DNA of 64,000 nt from Bradyrhizobium sp. 21. Its GTDB lineage: Bacteria > Pseudomonadota > Alphaproteobacteria > Rhizobiales > Xanthobacteraceae. Position numbers and translations under genes: made by a program. Below the pieces are notes generated by a model that saw only the letters and a list, made by a program, of their open reading frames with translations, did not search any database and had not been told where the DNA came from. Where the stretch lies: positions 200,408 through 264,407 of the forward strand of contig NZ_JADPJG010000026.1 of assembly GCF_023073335.1 (NCBI RefSeq). Direction: 5' to 3'. This document shows positions 7,869-17,498 of this stretch, piece after piece. Positions within the stretch are counted from its first letter, which is position 1. Each line of letters begins with the position of its first letter.

Positions 7869-10720
7869 GTCCGCCCCTCCGGGTTCAAAGGTGCGGGATT
7901 GCGCACATCGGCAAGATAAGTGGTGCGCGGCCGCGTGCCGAGGTGGCCGAGCAAGGCATAGTGGCGCGGGTCGGCCTTCTTGTGGTTGATCTCTGCGTCA
8001 GCCTGGTTCAGGTCTCCGAAGCTGATGGCGCGGGTCGGACACGCGTTCTGACAGGCTGTCTGCACCTCGTCTGGACCGAGCGGCCGGTTCTCGCGTTCCG
8101 CGGCGCGACGTGCGCCGCTGATGCGCTGGACACAGTAGGTGCATTTTTCCATGACGCCACGGGCGCGAACGGTCACCTCCGGGTTCTTCTGGCCGCGATA
8201 GGATTCCGCGCCAAGATTGCCGTATTCCTCGCCGTCGGCATAACCGAAGAAGTTGAAGCGGCGGACCTTGTAAGGGCAGTTCGCCTCGCAGAAGCGGGTG
8301 CCGATGCAGCGATTATAGACCTGCGCGTTGAGGCCCTCACCGTCGTGAACGGATGCGGCGACAGGGCAGACGGGCTCGCACGGGGCGTGCTCGCAATGCA
8401 TGCAGGGTACGGGTTGAAAGCCGATCTGCGGACTGTCCGCCGAGCCATGATCATAGCCATCAACGCGCATCCAATGCATGTCGCGCCCCATCGCAACCTG
8501 CTCGGGACCTACCACAGGGACGTTGTTCTCCGCCTGGCAGGAGACCACGCAGGCATTGCAGCCGATGCAGACCGAAGTATCGATCACCATCGCCCAGGCA
8601 TGCCCGTCGCCGGGCTTCACGCTCGGCGGCATCAGGCTGGGTGGATCCGGGTCGACTGGCCCTGGCAGCGGTTGGCCGAGCTGATACAACGGATAGAGTT
8701 CGCGCACATCTTCCGGCGTCCGGACGATGTTCTGAGTCGTAAGGATCGGCTCACGGCGCCCCGTCGGCTGGATCGAGACCTGCGGAAGGTGCCATCGGTT
8801 CCCGGACGTCCGGAGTGTATAGGCGTTGGCACCGACGCCACTGCCGATCGCGCCGGCCTTCTGCCGCCCCCCGCCGAGCGTGAGCGCGCCGGCGCCCATG
8901 GCGGTCCCGGGATCAGTCAGCACCGGCACCTCGATCGGTCGGCCGTTCGCGGCGACGGTGACGACGTCGCCGGGCGTGAGTCCGAGGCGGGTTGCCTCAT
9001 CCGGATGCAGCGCGAGCGCATTGCCCCAGACCTGCTTGCTGAGCGGTTTCGGACACTCCTGGAGCCAGGCGTTGTTGGCGTATGAGCCATCCCAGAGGCA
9101 AGGATCAGGGCGCAAAACCAGGCTGATCTCGTCATCGCGCTTGTCGTGAGGCTCGGGATCCGCGAGTGGCGGCAGGAGCGGAGCAGCGAGGGAAACAGCA
9201 ATGGCGCCGCTTCCTGCAATGATCCCGTCGTGCAGCACGCGCTGCCACCATGCCTCGAAATCCGCAGCGGCCGCGGTCCTCCAGGTCTGCCGCACCAATT
9301 CGTAAGCGCCCGCGTCTTCTGCGCCGCTCAGCCAGGCGAGAAGCTCGTGCTCGCTGAAGCTCTCGTAGAGCGGCTTGATCAGAGGCTGGATGATGCTGGC
9401 CGTCCCGTCACCAGCCCGCAGATCCGACCACGTTTCCAGCCGATGGCTTTGCGGGACATGCCAGTTGGCGATTGCCGCGGTTTCGTCCGCGTACTCGCCC
9501 ATATGAAGGCGAAAGGCCGCTTTCTGCGCCCGGGCCCCGAAGTGCAGATCGGATGGTGCGTCATAAGCGGGATTGACGCCGATCATGACGAGCTGACGCA
9601 CGCGGCCGGAGTCCAGATCGCCAGCGAGCTGTTCAAGCGTTCCCGCCTGCTTGCCGGATGGCGTGCGATCAATGGGATCGATGAGCCGAACGGGCGCATC
9701 GAGCTGGGCATTGATCCAATGCACCAATGCGTGGACTTCCCTGGACATTGCCGGGCCCGCGATGACGAGCGCCTCGCCCTTGTGGGAGTTCAAGTCGGCT
9801 GTGATCTTCCGAAGCAGCAGACGTTCGCGGTCGGCAAGTTCGGTGGCGCTTGCATTCGCGCCGAGCTCCCGCGCGAGGCTCGCCGCGAATCGTTCGATCG
9901 CCTCGGGACGAAGCGCCAGACGTTCGTCCGCCTTTGCTCCGGTGAGCGTGAGTGCGCTCTCAAGACAATAGAGACGCGAGAAGGCATTCGGCTCGCCGCG
10001 GCTAATTGCGTAGCCGCGGCCAATCCGTATCTGATCGGGGCCATGCCCGAGCGGATCGGCATCGAGCGCGACGATCACCCGGGCCTTTGCGAAATCGGCA
10101 ATGCTGCGCACAGGCTGGCCATAAGCGAGCTGCCCACCTTCATGCGCGTTATCGTCGTCCGTTGGATCGTACGCGTGCCACGAAGCGGCCGGGAACGCCT
10201 GAAGCAGGCCATCGATCTGGCGCAGCAGAGTCGGGGAGGTGGTTCGCCCGGTCAACAAGCGCAGGCCTTTACCCTGGCTGCTGCGGGTCTCGGAGAGTTC
10301 GGTCACCAGCGCTCGGTTCAACGCTTCGCGGGGCGCAATCGCGCCATTGTGCAGGATCGTGCGCGAGCGGTCGGGATCATACAGCGAAAGAACGGCTGCT
10401 TCAGCGAAAACGTCCGTGGCACCCAGGCTGCCCGGATGACGCGGGTTGCCTTCCACTTTGATCGGCCTGCCGTCAATAGAAGTCACGATCACGCCGCGAC
10501 CGATCCCCGCCAACGGAAGTGTCGTTGCGAATTTCAGCGGTTCCCCGGGAACGATGCGCTCTGGCATCCTGACATAGGGCAGGATCTGCTCGTCGGGTTT
10601 GCTGCAAGCCGCGAGCCCACCCGCCATGCCGGTCGCCAGCAAGCTGAGCGCCTGACGGCGATTGAGCTTGCTGCGCCCGGCAGGATTTGGCCGCGTCGGC
10701 AATTCCTTCAGCGGTGGCAT
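7865..10720 (-). CDS. actB: Alternative Complex III subunit ActB (molybdopterin-oxidoreductase-like plus Fe-S domain)
   Basis: Peripheral periplasmic subunit of 951 residues that fuses a molybdopterin-oxidoreductase-like N-terminal part to an NrfC-like Fe-S part. Residues 19-40 carry a twin-arginine-like signal (LNRRQALSLLATGMAGGLAAC). Near the C-terminus the cluster cysteines are CIGCNACVVSC, CEHAPCEPVCP, CIGTRFCEANCPY, CTYC and CQNACP. In CIGTRFC the usual second Cys (CIGCRYC) is Thr, which fits the known ACIII pattern of one [3Fe-4S] cluster replacing a [4Fe-4S]. ACIII ActB proteins have lost the molybdenum cofactor; whether this one has cannot be read directly. It overlaps actA by 13 bp and actC by 4 bp. 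Confidence 0.93.
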   Translation of the reverse strand: MPPLKELPTRPNPAGRSKLNRRQALSLLATGMAGGLAACSKPDEQILPYVRMPERIVPGEPLKFATTLPLAGIGRGVIVTSIDGRPIKVEGNPRHPGSLGATDVFAEAAVLSLYDPDRSRTILHNGAIAPREALNRALVTELSETRSSQGKGLRLLTGRTTSPTLLRQIDGLLQAFPAASWHAYDPTDDDNAHEGGQLAYGQPVRSIADFAKARVIVALDADPLGHGPDQIRIGRGYAISRGEPNAFSRLYCLESALTLTGAKADERLALRPEAIERFAASLARELGANASATELADRERLLLRKITADLNSHKGEALVIAGPAMSREVHALVHWINAQLDAPVRLIDPIDRTPSGKQAGTLEQLAGDLDSGRVRQLVMIGVNPAYDAPSDLHFGARAQKAAFRLHMGEYADETAAIANWHVPQSHRLETWSDLRAGDGTASIIQPLIKPLYESFSEHELLAWLSGAEDAGAYELVRQTWRTAAAADFEAWWQRVLHDGIIAGSGAIAVSLAAPLLPPLADPEPHDKRDDEISLVLRPDPCLWDGSYANNAWLQECPKPLSKQVWGNALALHPDEATRLGLTPGDVVTVAANGRPIEVPVLTDPGTAMGAGALTLGGGRQKAGAIGSGVGANAYTLRTSGNRWHLPQVSIQPTGRREPILTTQNIVRTPEDVRELYPLYQLGQPLPGPVDPDPPSLMPPSVKPGDGHAWAMVIDTSVCIGCNACVVSCQAENNVPVVGPEQVAMGRDMHWMRVDGYDHGSADSPQIGFQPVPCMHCEHAPCEPVCPVAASVHDGEGLNAQVYNRCIGTRFCEANCPYKVRRFNFFGYADGEEYGNLGAESYRGQKNPEVTVRARGVMEKCTYCVQRISGARRAAERENRPLGPDEVQTACQNACPTRAISFGDLNQADAEINHKKADPRHYALLGHLGTRPRTTYLADVRNPAPLNPEGRT

Positions 10721-11361
10721 ATCGTGCAGTCCGTCAAATGCCTCGTGTTGATGTGATAGCGTGCGGCAAGCCTGGGCCCGACCTCGGCCTGGTTCTTCGG
10801 GGTCTGCCAGGTTGGATCGAAAACCGCTTCGCGTGGACGCAGGTAACGTTCAGGAGCGCGGTGACAATCGAGACACCATTGCATCGTCAGCGGCGCGGCT
10901 TGGCGCATCAGCCGCATCCCGCCCACGTCGCCGTGACAGGTGGTGCATCCAACCCCTTTTGCGACATGGACCGAATGATCAAAATAGACGTAGCCGGGGA
11001 GGCGGTGCACGCGCTCCCAGGCCATTGGCTGGTTCTTGCCAAGACTCTCGCGCACCGGCGCGAGCATCTGCGCGTTGGTCCATATCTGCGAATGGCAGGT
11101 CATGCAGGTCTCGGTCGGCGGGATGCCGGCAAAGCGCGCGTTCTCCACCGAGGTGTGGCAATACCGGCAGTCCAGGCCGAGACCGGAAACGTGATGCTCG
11201 TGACTGAACGGCACCGGCTGGTTCCGCGTGACGTTTTGGTTGGTGATGTAAGGGGATCGCATCACCTCATAGGACAGTCCCACTGCAAGCACCGGCATCG
11301 CTCCAATCGCTGCGATCACCACCGTCGCAATCGTGTTCGCGCCGGGACGAAAAAGCTGCAT
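10708..11361 (-). CDS. actA: Alternative Complex III subunit ActA (pentahaem cytochrome c)
   Basis: Periplasmic multihaem cytochrome of 217 residues. One N-terminal helix (IATVVIAAIGAMPVLAVGLSY) anchors it. Five CxxCH motifs are visible: CRYCH, CMTCH, CTTCH, CLDCH and CTICH, the last at the very C-terminus, as in pentahaem ActA proteins. Extra histidines such as FSHEHH and YFDHSVHV are likely axial ligands. It starts 27 bp after the upstream molybdoprotein stop and overlaps actB, so the ACIII genes and the molybdoprotein gene are probably cotranscribed. Confidence 0.95.
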   Translation of the reverse strand: MQLFRPGANTIATVVIAAIGAMPVLAVGLSYEVMRSPYITNQNVTRNQPVPFSHEHHVSGLGLDCRYCHTSVENARFAGIPPTETCMTCHSQIWTNAQMLAPVRESLGKNQPMAWERVHRLPGYVYFDHSVHVAKGVGCTTCHGDVGGMRLMRQAAPLTMQWCLDCHRAPERYLRPREAVFDPTWQTPKNQAEVGPRLAARYHINTRHLTDCTICHR

Positions 11362-11388
11362 TCATCGACCCCCTGCCGCACGCCTTGC

Positions 11389-13686
11389 TCACGCGCGGAT
11401 TCGGACCGGTACCGACTTTGCGGCCGGCGTCTTCGAATGGATGTCGTGGTGCGACAGCGGGATCAGGGGATTCATTTCCGGATAGTAGGCTCCAAGGCAT
11501 CCATCCGGCAGCTTGAAGGGCGTCACTTTGAGTGGCCCAACCTCACGCGCGATGCCGTCTTCTGCGTCGCTGACGAGATAGACCATCTGGCCATCCTGGA
11601 GTCCGGCGCGTGCAATCTCTTCGGGGTTCATCAGCAGCACATCCCGTGTGCCCTCGATCCCCCGCAGGCGATCGCTGTAGCCGTAGATCGTGGTATTGAA
11701 CTGGTCATTGCTGCGCATCGTGAGCAACCGGAATCGGCCGGGGGCGTCCGCGAAGCCGGTGGAGCTGAGAGTCTCCGGAGCAGTAAATTCCGCCTTGCCG
11801 GTTTCCGTCTTCCAGATCCGCTCGCGCGCGGAGTTGCCGCGATAAAAGCCGCCGGGCGTGAACATCCGGTCATTGAAAGCGTGGAATTGGTCCGGATAGG
11901 TCTCCGCGATCTCGTTGCGAATGAGATCGTAGTTGCCGACCCATTCGTCCCATTTCAGCTTCGGGTTCGTGGGCAAGGTCGCCGTGGCGAGACCTGCGAC
12001 GATGGCCACTTCCGATTTCAGGTGCTCGCTCGCAGGCTTGCGCAACCCGATCGAGCCCTGGATGCAGCTGAAAGTATCCTCCATGCTGACGGCTTGCTGC
12101 CCGCTTGCCTGGATGTCTTCTTCGGTGCGGCCGAGGCACGGCAAAAGATAGGCGGCCTTGCCCTGCACGAGGTGGCTGCGGTTGAGCTTGGTGGCAATCT
12201 GGACCGTCAGCTCCAGTCCGCGCCAAGCTTGTTCCATCTTCGATCGCTCGGGAATGGCACGGACGAAATTACCGCCGAGCCCGATGAACGCCTTGACCTT
12301 GCCGGCGAGGACGCCTTCGCAGGTCTCAACGGTGTTCATGCCCTTGTCGCGTGGCGGCTCGAATCCGAATTGCTTGGCGTATTTGTCGAGAGGGACCAAT
12401 TCAGGCTTCTCGGAGATGCCGACGGTACGCTGGCCCTGGACGTTCGAGTGTCCACGTACGGGCGAGATGCCGGTGCCATCTCGTCCGATGTTGCCCTTCA
12501 GGAGCAGCATGTTCACCAGCATCGCCACGTTCTCGAAACCGTGCACGTGCTGGGTCAGGCCCATGCCGTAGATCCCGATCACGCGATCAGCCTCGACATA
12601 GACCTGAGCTGCGCCTTCGATGGCCGACCGGCTAAGACCGGATGCGGTCTCGATCTCGCTCCAGTCCGTTGCCCGGACCTTGGCCTCGAACGCTTCGAAG
12701 CCGTGGGTGTGCTGTTCGATGAAGGGGGCGTCGAGAACTCTCTTGCCCTGCTGTTTGGCTGCGTCGTCCGCGGCGAAGACGTGCTTGCAAATTCCCATGA
12801 TGACGGCAATGTCGCCGCCGGCCTTCACCTGGTGATACTGACTGCTGATCTGAGTCGCCTTGCCGGTCAGCATCTCCGTCGGATTCTGTGGATTGACGAA
12901 AGTTTCGAGGCCTTTCTCGCGGACCGGATTGAAGGTGATGATCTGGACGCCGCGCCTGGCTGCGTCCTGCAACGGATGCAAAAACCGCGGACTGTTCGAC
13001 CCGGTATTCTGACCAAAAAAGAACATCGCGTCACAGTTGCTGAGATCGTCGAAGACCACAGTGCCTACGCCCGCGCCGATCAGCTTCTTGAGCGCGACGG
13101 ACGTCGTCTCGTGACACATGTTGGAACTGTCAGGCAGATTGTTGTTGCCGTAGACCCGCGCGAACAGCGCGTACAGGTACGATGTCTCGAGGCTCGCCCG
13201 CCCGGACGAATAGAAAATTACGGATTTCGGATCGAGTGCCTTCAGCTGCGCGCCGATCGCTTGAAATGCTTCGTCCCAGCTACATGGCACATAACAGTCA
13301 GTAGCACCGTCATAGCGCAGTGGTTCGGTCAGGCGGCCCTGTTGTTCGAGATCGTAGTCGCTCCAGGAGCGCAGCTCGGTCAGTGTATGCTTGGCGAAGA
13401 AATCCGGCTTGCACCGACGCGTGGTCAGCTCCCAGAGAGTAGCCTTGGCGCCATTCTCGCAGAACTCGAAGGCGTGATAGTCGGCCGGCTTGGCCCACGA
13501 GCAGGAAACGCACATAAAGCCTTTCGGCTTGTTCTGGCGACGGAGCGTATTCAAGGCCGCCGGCGAGTCCCACTCCTTCCCGAAGATTTGGGCTATCCCT
13601 TTGAGGGACCCCCATCCGCCAGATGGACCGTCGTATTCAACCGTCTTTTCTGGGGTCTCGTCACCAGCTTCGTGTGGTCGTGCCAT
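11389..13686 (-). CDS. FdhF/YdeP-type molybdopterin oxidoreductase alpha subunit
   Basis: Soluble-looking molybdenum enzyme of 765 residues in the FdhF/YdeP group of the DMSO reductase superfamily. No signal peptide is visible, so it is probably cytoplasmic. The N-terminal FMCVSCSWAKP is the short cysteine motif of this group. LPDSSNMCHETTSVAL carries the likely Mo-ligand Cys. Moco-binding stretches include FFFGQNTGSNSPRF, GGNFVRAIPERS and, near the end, FNTTIYGYSDRLRGI. The family is annotated as formate dehydrogenase-like, but the substrate of most members is unproven. It is the first gene of the ACIII-caa3 operon and is divergent from fdhD, which supports an Fdh-like cofactor need. A purine-rich ribosome site (GAAGAGAAGC) precedes the ATG. 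Confidence 0.88.
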   Translation of the reverse strand: MARPHEAGDETPEKTVEYDGPSGGWGSLKGIAQIFGKEWDSPAALNTLRRQNKPKGFMCVSCSWAKPADYHAFEFCENGAKATLWELTTRRCKPDFFAKHTLTELRSWSDYDLEQQGRLTEPLRYDGATDCYVPCSWDEAFQAIGAQLKALDPKSVIFYSSGRASLETSYLYALFARVYGNNNLPDSSNMCHETTSVALKKLIGAGVGTVVFDDLSNCDAMFFFGQNTGSNSPRFLHPLQDAARRGVQIITFNPVREKGLETFVNPQNPTEMLTGKATQISSQYHQVKAGGDIAVIMGICKHVFAADDAAKQQGKRVLDAPFIEQHTHGFEAFEAKVRATDWSEIETASGLSRSAIEGAAQVYVEADRVIGIYGMGLTQHVHGFENVAMLVNMLLLKGNIGRDGTGISPVRGHSNVQGQRTVGISEKPELVPLDKYAKQFGFEPPRDKGMNTVETCEGVLAGKVKAFIGLGGNFVRAIPERSKMEQAWRGLELTVQIATKLNRSHLVQGKAAYLLPCLGRTEEDIQASGQQAVSMEDTFSCIQGSIGLRKPASEHLKSEVAIVAGLATATLPTNPKLKWDEWVGNYDLIRNEIAETYPDQFHAFNDRMFTPGGFYRGNSARERIWKTETGKAEFTAPETLSSTGFADAPGRFRLLTMRSNDQFNTTIYGYSDRLRGIEGTRDVLLMNPEEIARAGLQDGQMVYLVSDAEDGIAREVGPLKVTPFKLPDGCLGAYYPEMNPLIPLSHHDIHSKTPAAKSVPVRIRA

Positions 13687-13948
13687 GATCTTGCTTCTCT
13701 TCGGGAACCGGCCAGCCTGTGCCTCGCCAACGTATGTTCGTCAGGGGGGTTCCTCGGTCCGAATTTTTGAAATCGGAGCAAAGCACAGCGACCGTCGAGC
13801 GAAAAACGCAAACTACTCAATGCGATGGAGCGGAAGCGGGCCTCTGTGTCTCCTCGCGCACGATAATTTGCGCGCTGCCGTACAAAGAAATCTCGAGCTG
13901 GAACTTGGCTCTCCGGAAGAGGTTGGCAGACGCCAATGGGAGTGGGAC

Positions 13949-14782
13949 ATGGGTGATCGCTGTACGCTCGACAAACCGGAGTTGGTGTGGCGAGGGAGCC
14001 GCCCAATCCCCTCCTCCCGCAGGGTCGCAGAGGAGCGGCCGATAGCGCTCACCTACAACGGCTCGACTTACGCTGTGATGATGGCTTCGCCCGCCGACCT
14101 CTGGGATTTTGGCGTCGGTTTTAGCTTGAGCGAGGGCATTGTCGAGCGGTGCGAGGACATCATCAGCATCGAAATCGTCGAGCTCGAGCGCGGTTGCGAA
14201 GTGCGGATCTGGCTCGACAACTCCCATGGTGATCTCCTTGCAAGCAGACGGAGGGCGATGGTCGGGCCGGTCGGCTGCGGCCTCTGCGGAATCGAAAGCC
14301 TGGAGCACGCTTGCCCGCGGCTGCCGCGCATCGTCAGCCGGGGCGGATTTCGCGCCTTCGACATCCTGACAGCGATGCGCTCGTTACGGCCGCTCCAGCA
14401 TCACAACCACGCGACAGGGGCGATGCACGCTGCGGCGTTTTGGGACGGCAATGCCATTCGATTGATAAAGGAAGATGTCGGCCGCCATAACGCCTTGGAC
14501 AAACTCGCGGGAGCGGTCGCCAGGGCCGGCCTGGAGACGTCATCGGGAGCTGTCCTCATCACCAGTCGGGTATCCGTCGAGCTGGTGCAAAAGACAGCAA
14601 GAATGGGCGCGCCGCTCCTCGTCGCCGTATCGGCGCCGACTTCGCTGGCGATCGAGACCGCTGAGAGGGCCGGCGTCACGCTCGTCGCGGTCGCGCGTGA
14701 CGATGGTTACGAGATATTCAGCCACGCCAGCCGATTGGCGTTTGGAGAGGGAGAGTCCGCGCCCGAATTGCTTTCCGGCTGA
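13949..14782 (+). CDS. fdhD: Formate dehydrogenase accessory sulphurtransferase FdhD
   Basis: FdhD transfers sulphur from a cysteine desulphurase to the Mo-bisPGD cofactor before insertion into formate dehydrogenases. From the ATG at 13949 (upstream GGGAGTGGG) the product is 277 residues, the usual family size. The open frame extends much further upstream but overlaps the divergent fdh start. The catalytic pair appears as VGCGLCG, and other family marks are the HATGAMHAAAF and KEDVGRHNALDKL motifs. It is divergent from the molybdoprotein gene, with about 260 bp between the starts in which I see no confident promoter. It very likely matures that neighbour. Confidence 0.93.
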   Translation: MGDRCTLDKPELVWRGSRPIPSSRRVAEERPIALTYNGSTYAVMMASPADLWDFGVGFSLSEGIVERCEDIISIEIVELERGCEVRIWLDNSHGDLLASRRRAMVGPVGCGLCGIESLEHACPRLPRIVSRGGFRAFDILTAMRSLRPLQHHNHATGAMHAAAFWDGNAIRLIKEDVGRHNALDKLAGAVARAGLETSSGAVLITSRVSVELVQKTARMGAPLLVAVSAPTSLAIETAERAGVTLVAVARDDGYEIFSHASRLAFGEGESAPELLSG

Positions 14783-14932
14783 ATTGGCCGCAGGCCGGTT
14801 ATCGGCAGAAGCTCGTCCTCCGCTTCGTTCGCTCTCGTACCGAGTTCGCGCGACCGCGACTGTTTCTGGCGGAACGTCTGGGGCCGGCCAGCGCTGTCGC
14901 GATATTGATCCGTCAAACTGTAGGAGACAGCG

Positions 14933-15292
14933 ATGAAGACCACGCTTTTGGCAGCCTTCTTGCTCGCAGCCACGGCTTCCAGTCCGGTACTCGCGCAAGG
15001 TGGCGCCAATTCCACGGCACCCTCGCAAGCAGCCACCAGCTCGGGCCAGAATACGGCGGTGCAGAAAATCCAGGATGATCTGAAGAAGGCAGGTTTCACC
15101 GACATCAAGATCGTTGCGGAATCCTTCGTCGTCCAGGCCAAGACGAAGGACGGCAATCCGATGGTGATGACGATCGGTCCACATGGCATGTCCGTGTTCG
15201 AAGCCATGAACACGACCACGACCGGCTCCGCAACCAACTCTCAGGGCACGACCGCGTCCGGCTCTTCCAACAACAACGCCGGGTCGAAGTAG
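14933..15292 (+). CDS. Small secreted protein with a PepSY-like core
   Basis: A 119-residue exported protein of unknown function. The signal peptide ends at PVLAQ. The middle (IQDDLKKAGFTDIKIVAESFVVQAKTKDG) resembles the short PepSY-like fold seen in many rhizobial periplasmic proteins, followed by VMTIGPHGMSVFEAM. The tail is low-complexity Thr/Ser/Gly/Asn. A good ribosome site (TAGGAGACAGCG) precedes the ATG. It stands alone between fdhD and an intergenic region. A role in the periplasm is inferred only from the signal. Confidence 0.75.
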   Translation: MKTTLLAAFLLAATASSPVLAQGGANSTAPSQAATSSGQNTAVQKIQDDLKKAGFTDIKIVAESFVVQAKTKDGNPMVMTIGPHGMSVFEAMNTTTTGSATNSQGTTASGSSNNNAGSK

Positions 15293-15755
15293 TCCTCCAC
15301 CTTAGGCGAACATCGCCACTCGTCCATAGAGGGCCGCGATGTTCGTCTGCTGGCGCGGGATGGTGAGTGAATGAAGCCGTTGGAGACGTTGGCGCGGTTG
15401 GATTGCGAAGTTCGATGTCGAGACGCAGTGGCCTGAGGCTGTTAGGTGCTCGCTCTTGCGGGCTGAAGCGGAGAGAACCTTCGAGCACCTGTTGCATGCG
15501 CGAAATGAACTGGGGCTTCTAGCTGAGGAGTTCAACGTTCGTGATCGACGCCTTGCTGGCAACTTCCCTCAGGGATTGAGCCATCTCGCGCTGATCCGAG
15601 CCGCTCTTCGTTTCGAGGACAAGGCATCAAATCGAGGCGATCGACATGAAAAATAGTCTCATGCACGGCTAGGAACCGCAGACGGTCCCGACAGCTTTAC
15701 CCTCCTTAGACCCGTGACGGGCTGATCGCCCACGGGATCGCGGGGAGTAGCGAAA
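15293..15755. other. Gene-poor intergenic stretch
   Basis: No convincing coding region in 463 bp. Short open frames exist on both strands (for example 15456-15656 on plus), but they lack recognisable domains and good ribosome sites. The stretch may hold decayed sequence. The last 100 bp presumably contain the promoter of the Crp-like gene. Confidence 0.5.
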
Positions 15756-16532
15756 ATGCGCGACGGCCAAGCGACGGGCCCGGCTTTGAGGCCGATTGCG
15801 CCAAACGATCTTTCTCGACACTTGGCTGTACGAAACAAGCTGTTGCGCTGCATTCCAAAGCCGGAGCTGGCAGTGCTTCAGTCGATGGGGACGGATGTCG
15901 AGCTCAAGCCGCGTCAGGTCCTCCACCATTGGCGCTTGCCGATGGAGTACGTCTACTTTCTTGGCAGCGGCCTCGTATCCGTCTCAGCCAAGGTCGAGGC
16001 TGGGCGCTTCGTGGAGGCTTGGCTGGTCGGGTCCGAGGGAATGATTGGCTCTCCCTGCATATTAGCGCCGGACGATCCGATGCCGCCGCACCGTCGGGTC
16101 GTTCAGGTGGGCGGAACGGCCCTGCGAATTCCGGTGGTGGCCTTCCTTGCGGCGCTCGATGAATTGGTGGTCCTTCGCGAGCTGATCCTTCGTTACGTCA
16201 ACCTTGTCTTGTTTCAGACTTCCCAGGTAGGAGCGTGCAATTCGCTCCATTCGGTCAAGCAGCGGCTTGCCCGCTGGCTGCTCGTGGCGGCGAACGCAAC
16301 GGATACCAGCGAGTTGCCGATCACGCACGCCGTTTTGGCCCAGCTAATCGGGATCCGGCGGGCGAGCGTAAGCGAATGTCTTGAGACATTCGAGCAGGAC
16401 GGAATAATCCGCAACGCTCGAGCCGCGATATCTCTGGTCGACCGGGCTCAGCTGGAGCATTTGGCCTGTTCGTGCTCTGGATTGATACAGCGCGAGTATG
16501 ATCGGCAGATCGGCCGCCGTCTGCGGGGTTGA
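15756..16532 (+). CDS. Crp/Fnr-family transcriptional regulator
   Basis: A 258-residue one-component regulator. An N-terminal cyclic-nucleotide-binding-like beta barrel (about residues 40-150, VLHHWRLPMEYVYFLGSGLVSVSAKVE) is followed by a dimerisation helix and a C-terminal winged helix (about 180-235, ITHAVLAQLIGIRRASVSECLETFEQDGII). There is no N-terminal Cys cluster, so it is not an oxygen-sensing Fnr, and the signal is unknown. It closely resembles the second Crp-like gene at 28365 (shared ACNSLHS..QRLARWLLVA segment). The effector and targets cannot be read from the sequence. Confidence 0.88.
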   Translation: MRDGQATGPALRPIAPNDLSRHLAVRNKLLRCIPKPELAVLQSMGTDVELKPRQVLHHWRLPMEYVYFLGSGLVSVSAKVEAGRFVEAWLVGSEGMIGSPCILAPDDPMPPHRRVVQVGGTALRIPVVAFLAALDELVVLRELILRYVNLVLFQTSQVGACNSLHSVKQRLARWLLVAANATDTSELPITHAVLAQLIGIRRASVSECLETFEQDGIIRNARAAISLVDRAQLEHLACSCSGLIQREYDRQIGRRLRG

Positions 16533-16657
16533 ACGTCGAATACGACTTCTGCAGAGAGCTCGCTCGCGATAAAGCTCTTGATCCTGCCCAACTCCAAGGC
16601 TCGAGTTGAACGAAAGCGATCTTCAGAACGTTTGCTTCTCCGAGCAACGGAGGAGCC

Positions 16658-17380
16658 ATGATTCCAGTTTGGCTTAGAGATATGGCGCTGGCTAGTCTGG
16701 CCGTCGGACTTGTCTGCGCGATCGTAATCTCGATCGACCTGATCCGCCATCCACAGCGCATGTGGATCATGAATGTCGTCTGGCCAGTCAACGGTCTGTT
16801 CGGCACCGTACTGACCTTGTGGATGTACTACCAGTTTGGGCGGCTTGCAGCGCGTGATGCGGCTGAGATAACTGAGCACTCCGATAGCAAGAAGGGCACT
16901 CCTTTCCCTGTCATGGTGGCAAAAGGTGCCATGCACTGCGGAGCCGGATGTACGCTCGGGGACATCATCGCTGAAACCCTTGTGCTTGCGTTTCCGGTGA
17001 TTGCGATCTGGGCCGGATGGAAAAGCCTTTTTTCAGAGAAGATGTTCGCCATCTGGGTGGTGGATTACCTGTTCGCCTTCGTGCTCGGCGTCGCATTTCA
17101 GTACTTCACGATCAAACCGATGCGCGACTTGTCACCGGGCGCAGGAATCGTTCAGGCCGTGAAGGCAGACACTCTCTCACTGACTGCCTGGCAAATCGGC
17201 ATGTACGGCTTTATGGCGATCGCGCAGTTCGCGATCTTCAGGAATTTCTTCGGGGTGAGGCTCGAGCCATCCATGCCGGAGTTTTGGTTCATGATGCAGA
17301 TTGCGATGATCGCGGGATTTTTCACGAGCTACCCGGTGAATTGGTGGCTTGTAGAGGCAGGCGTCAAAGAACGCATGTAG
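16658..17380 (+). CDS. DUF4396 family membrane protein
   Basis: A 240-residue protein with about six membrane helices. The family signature AMHCGAGCTLGDIIAE lies near residue 87-102, after an IMNVVWPVNGLFGTVLTLW helix. A second conserved region is DYLFAFVLGVAFQYF. Conserved Cys and His suggest metal or redox binding, but no function is established for the family. A strong ribosome site (GGAGGAGCC) fixes the ATG. It lies downstream of the Crp-like gene, with 125 bp between, and may or may not share its transcript. Confidence 0.8.
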   Translation: MIPVWLRDMALASLAVGLVCAIVISIDLIRHPQRMWIMNVVWPVNGLFGTVLTLWMYYQFGRLAARDAAEITEHSDSKKGTPFPVMVAKGAMHCGAGCTLGDIIAETLVLAFPVIAIWAGWKSLFSEKMFAIWVVDYLFAFVLGVAFQYFTIKPMRDLSPGAGIVQAVKADTLSLTAWQIGMYGFMAIAQFAIFRNFFGVRLEPSMPEFWFMMQIAMIAGFFTSYPVNWWLVEAGVKERM

Positions 17381-17498
17381 GGGCAAGCTCCGATCGGTTG
17401 AGGGTGTTGCTTTGACGACCCCGAACACAATTAGCAACTCTTTCCGCTCGCGACCCTTTGACCAAACGGGGCGCCCGCGCTCAACAGGGAGAAGTATC

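Noticed and set aside
9146..10756. 536-codon plus-strand frame across actB
   Set aside because: Antisense shadow in GC-rich DNA; actB on minus has a signal sequence and Fe-S motifs.
10687..13770. 1027-codon open frame on plus across actA and the molybdoprotein gene
   Set aside because: It is the antisense shadow of genes with clear cytochrome and molybdopterin motifs. The translation is rich in His/Arg/Asp without any domain.
14906..14920. FNR/FixK-like box upstream of the 119-residue exported protein gene
   Set aside because: The sequence TTGATCCGTCAA has only four bases between the half-sites; the FNR/FixK consensus needs six.
15456..15656. 66-codon plus-strand frame before the Crp-like gene
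   Set aside because: No ribosome site and no recognisable domain.
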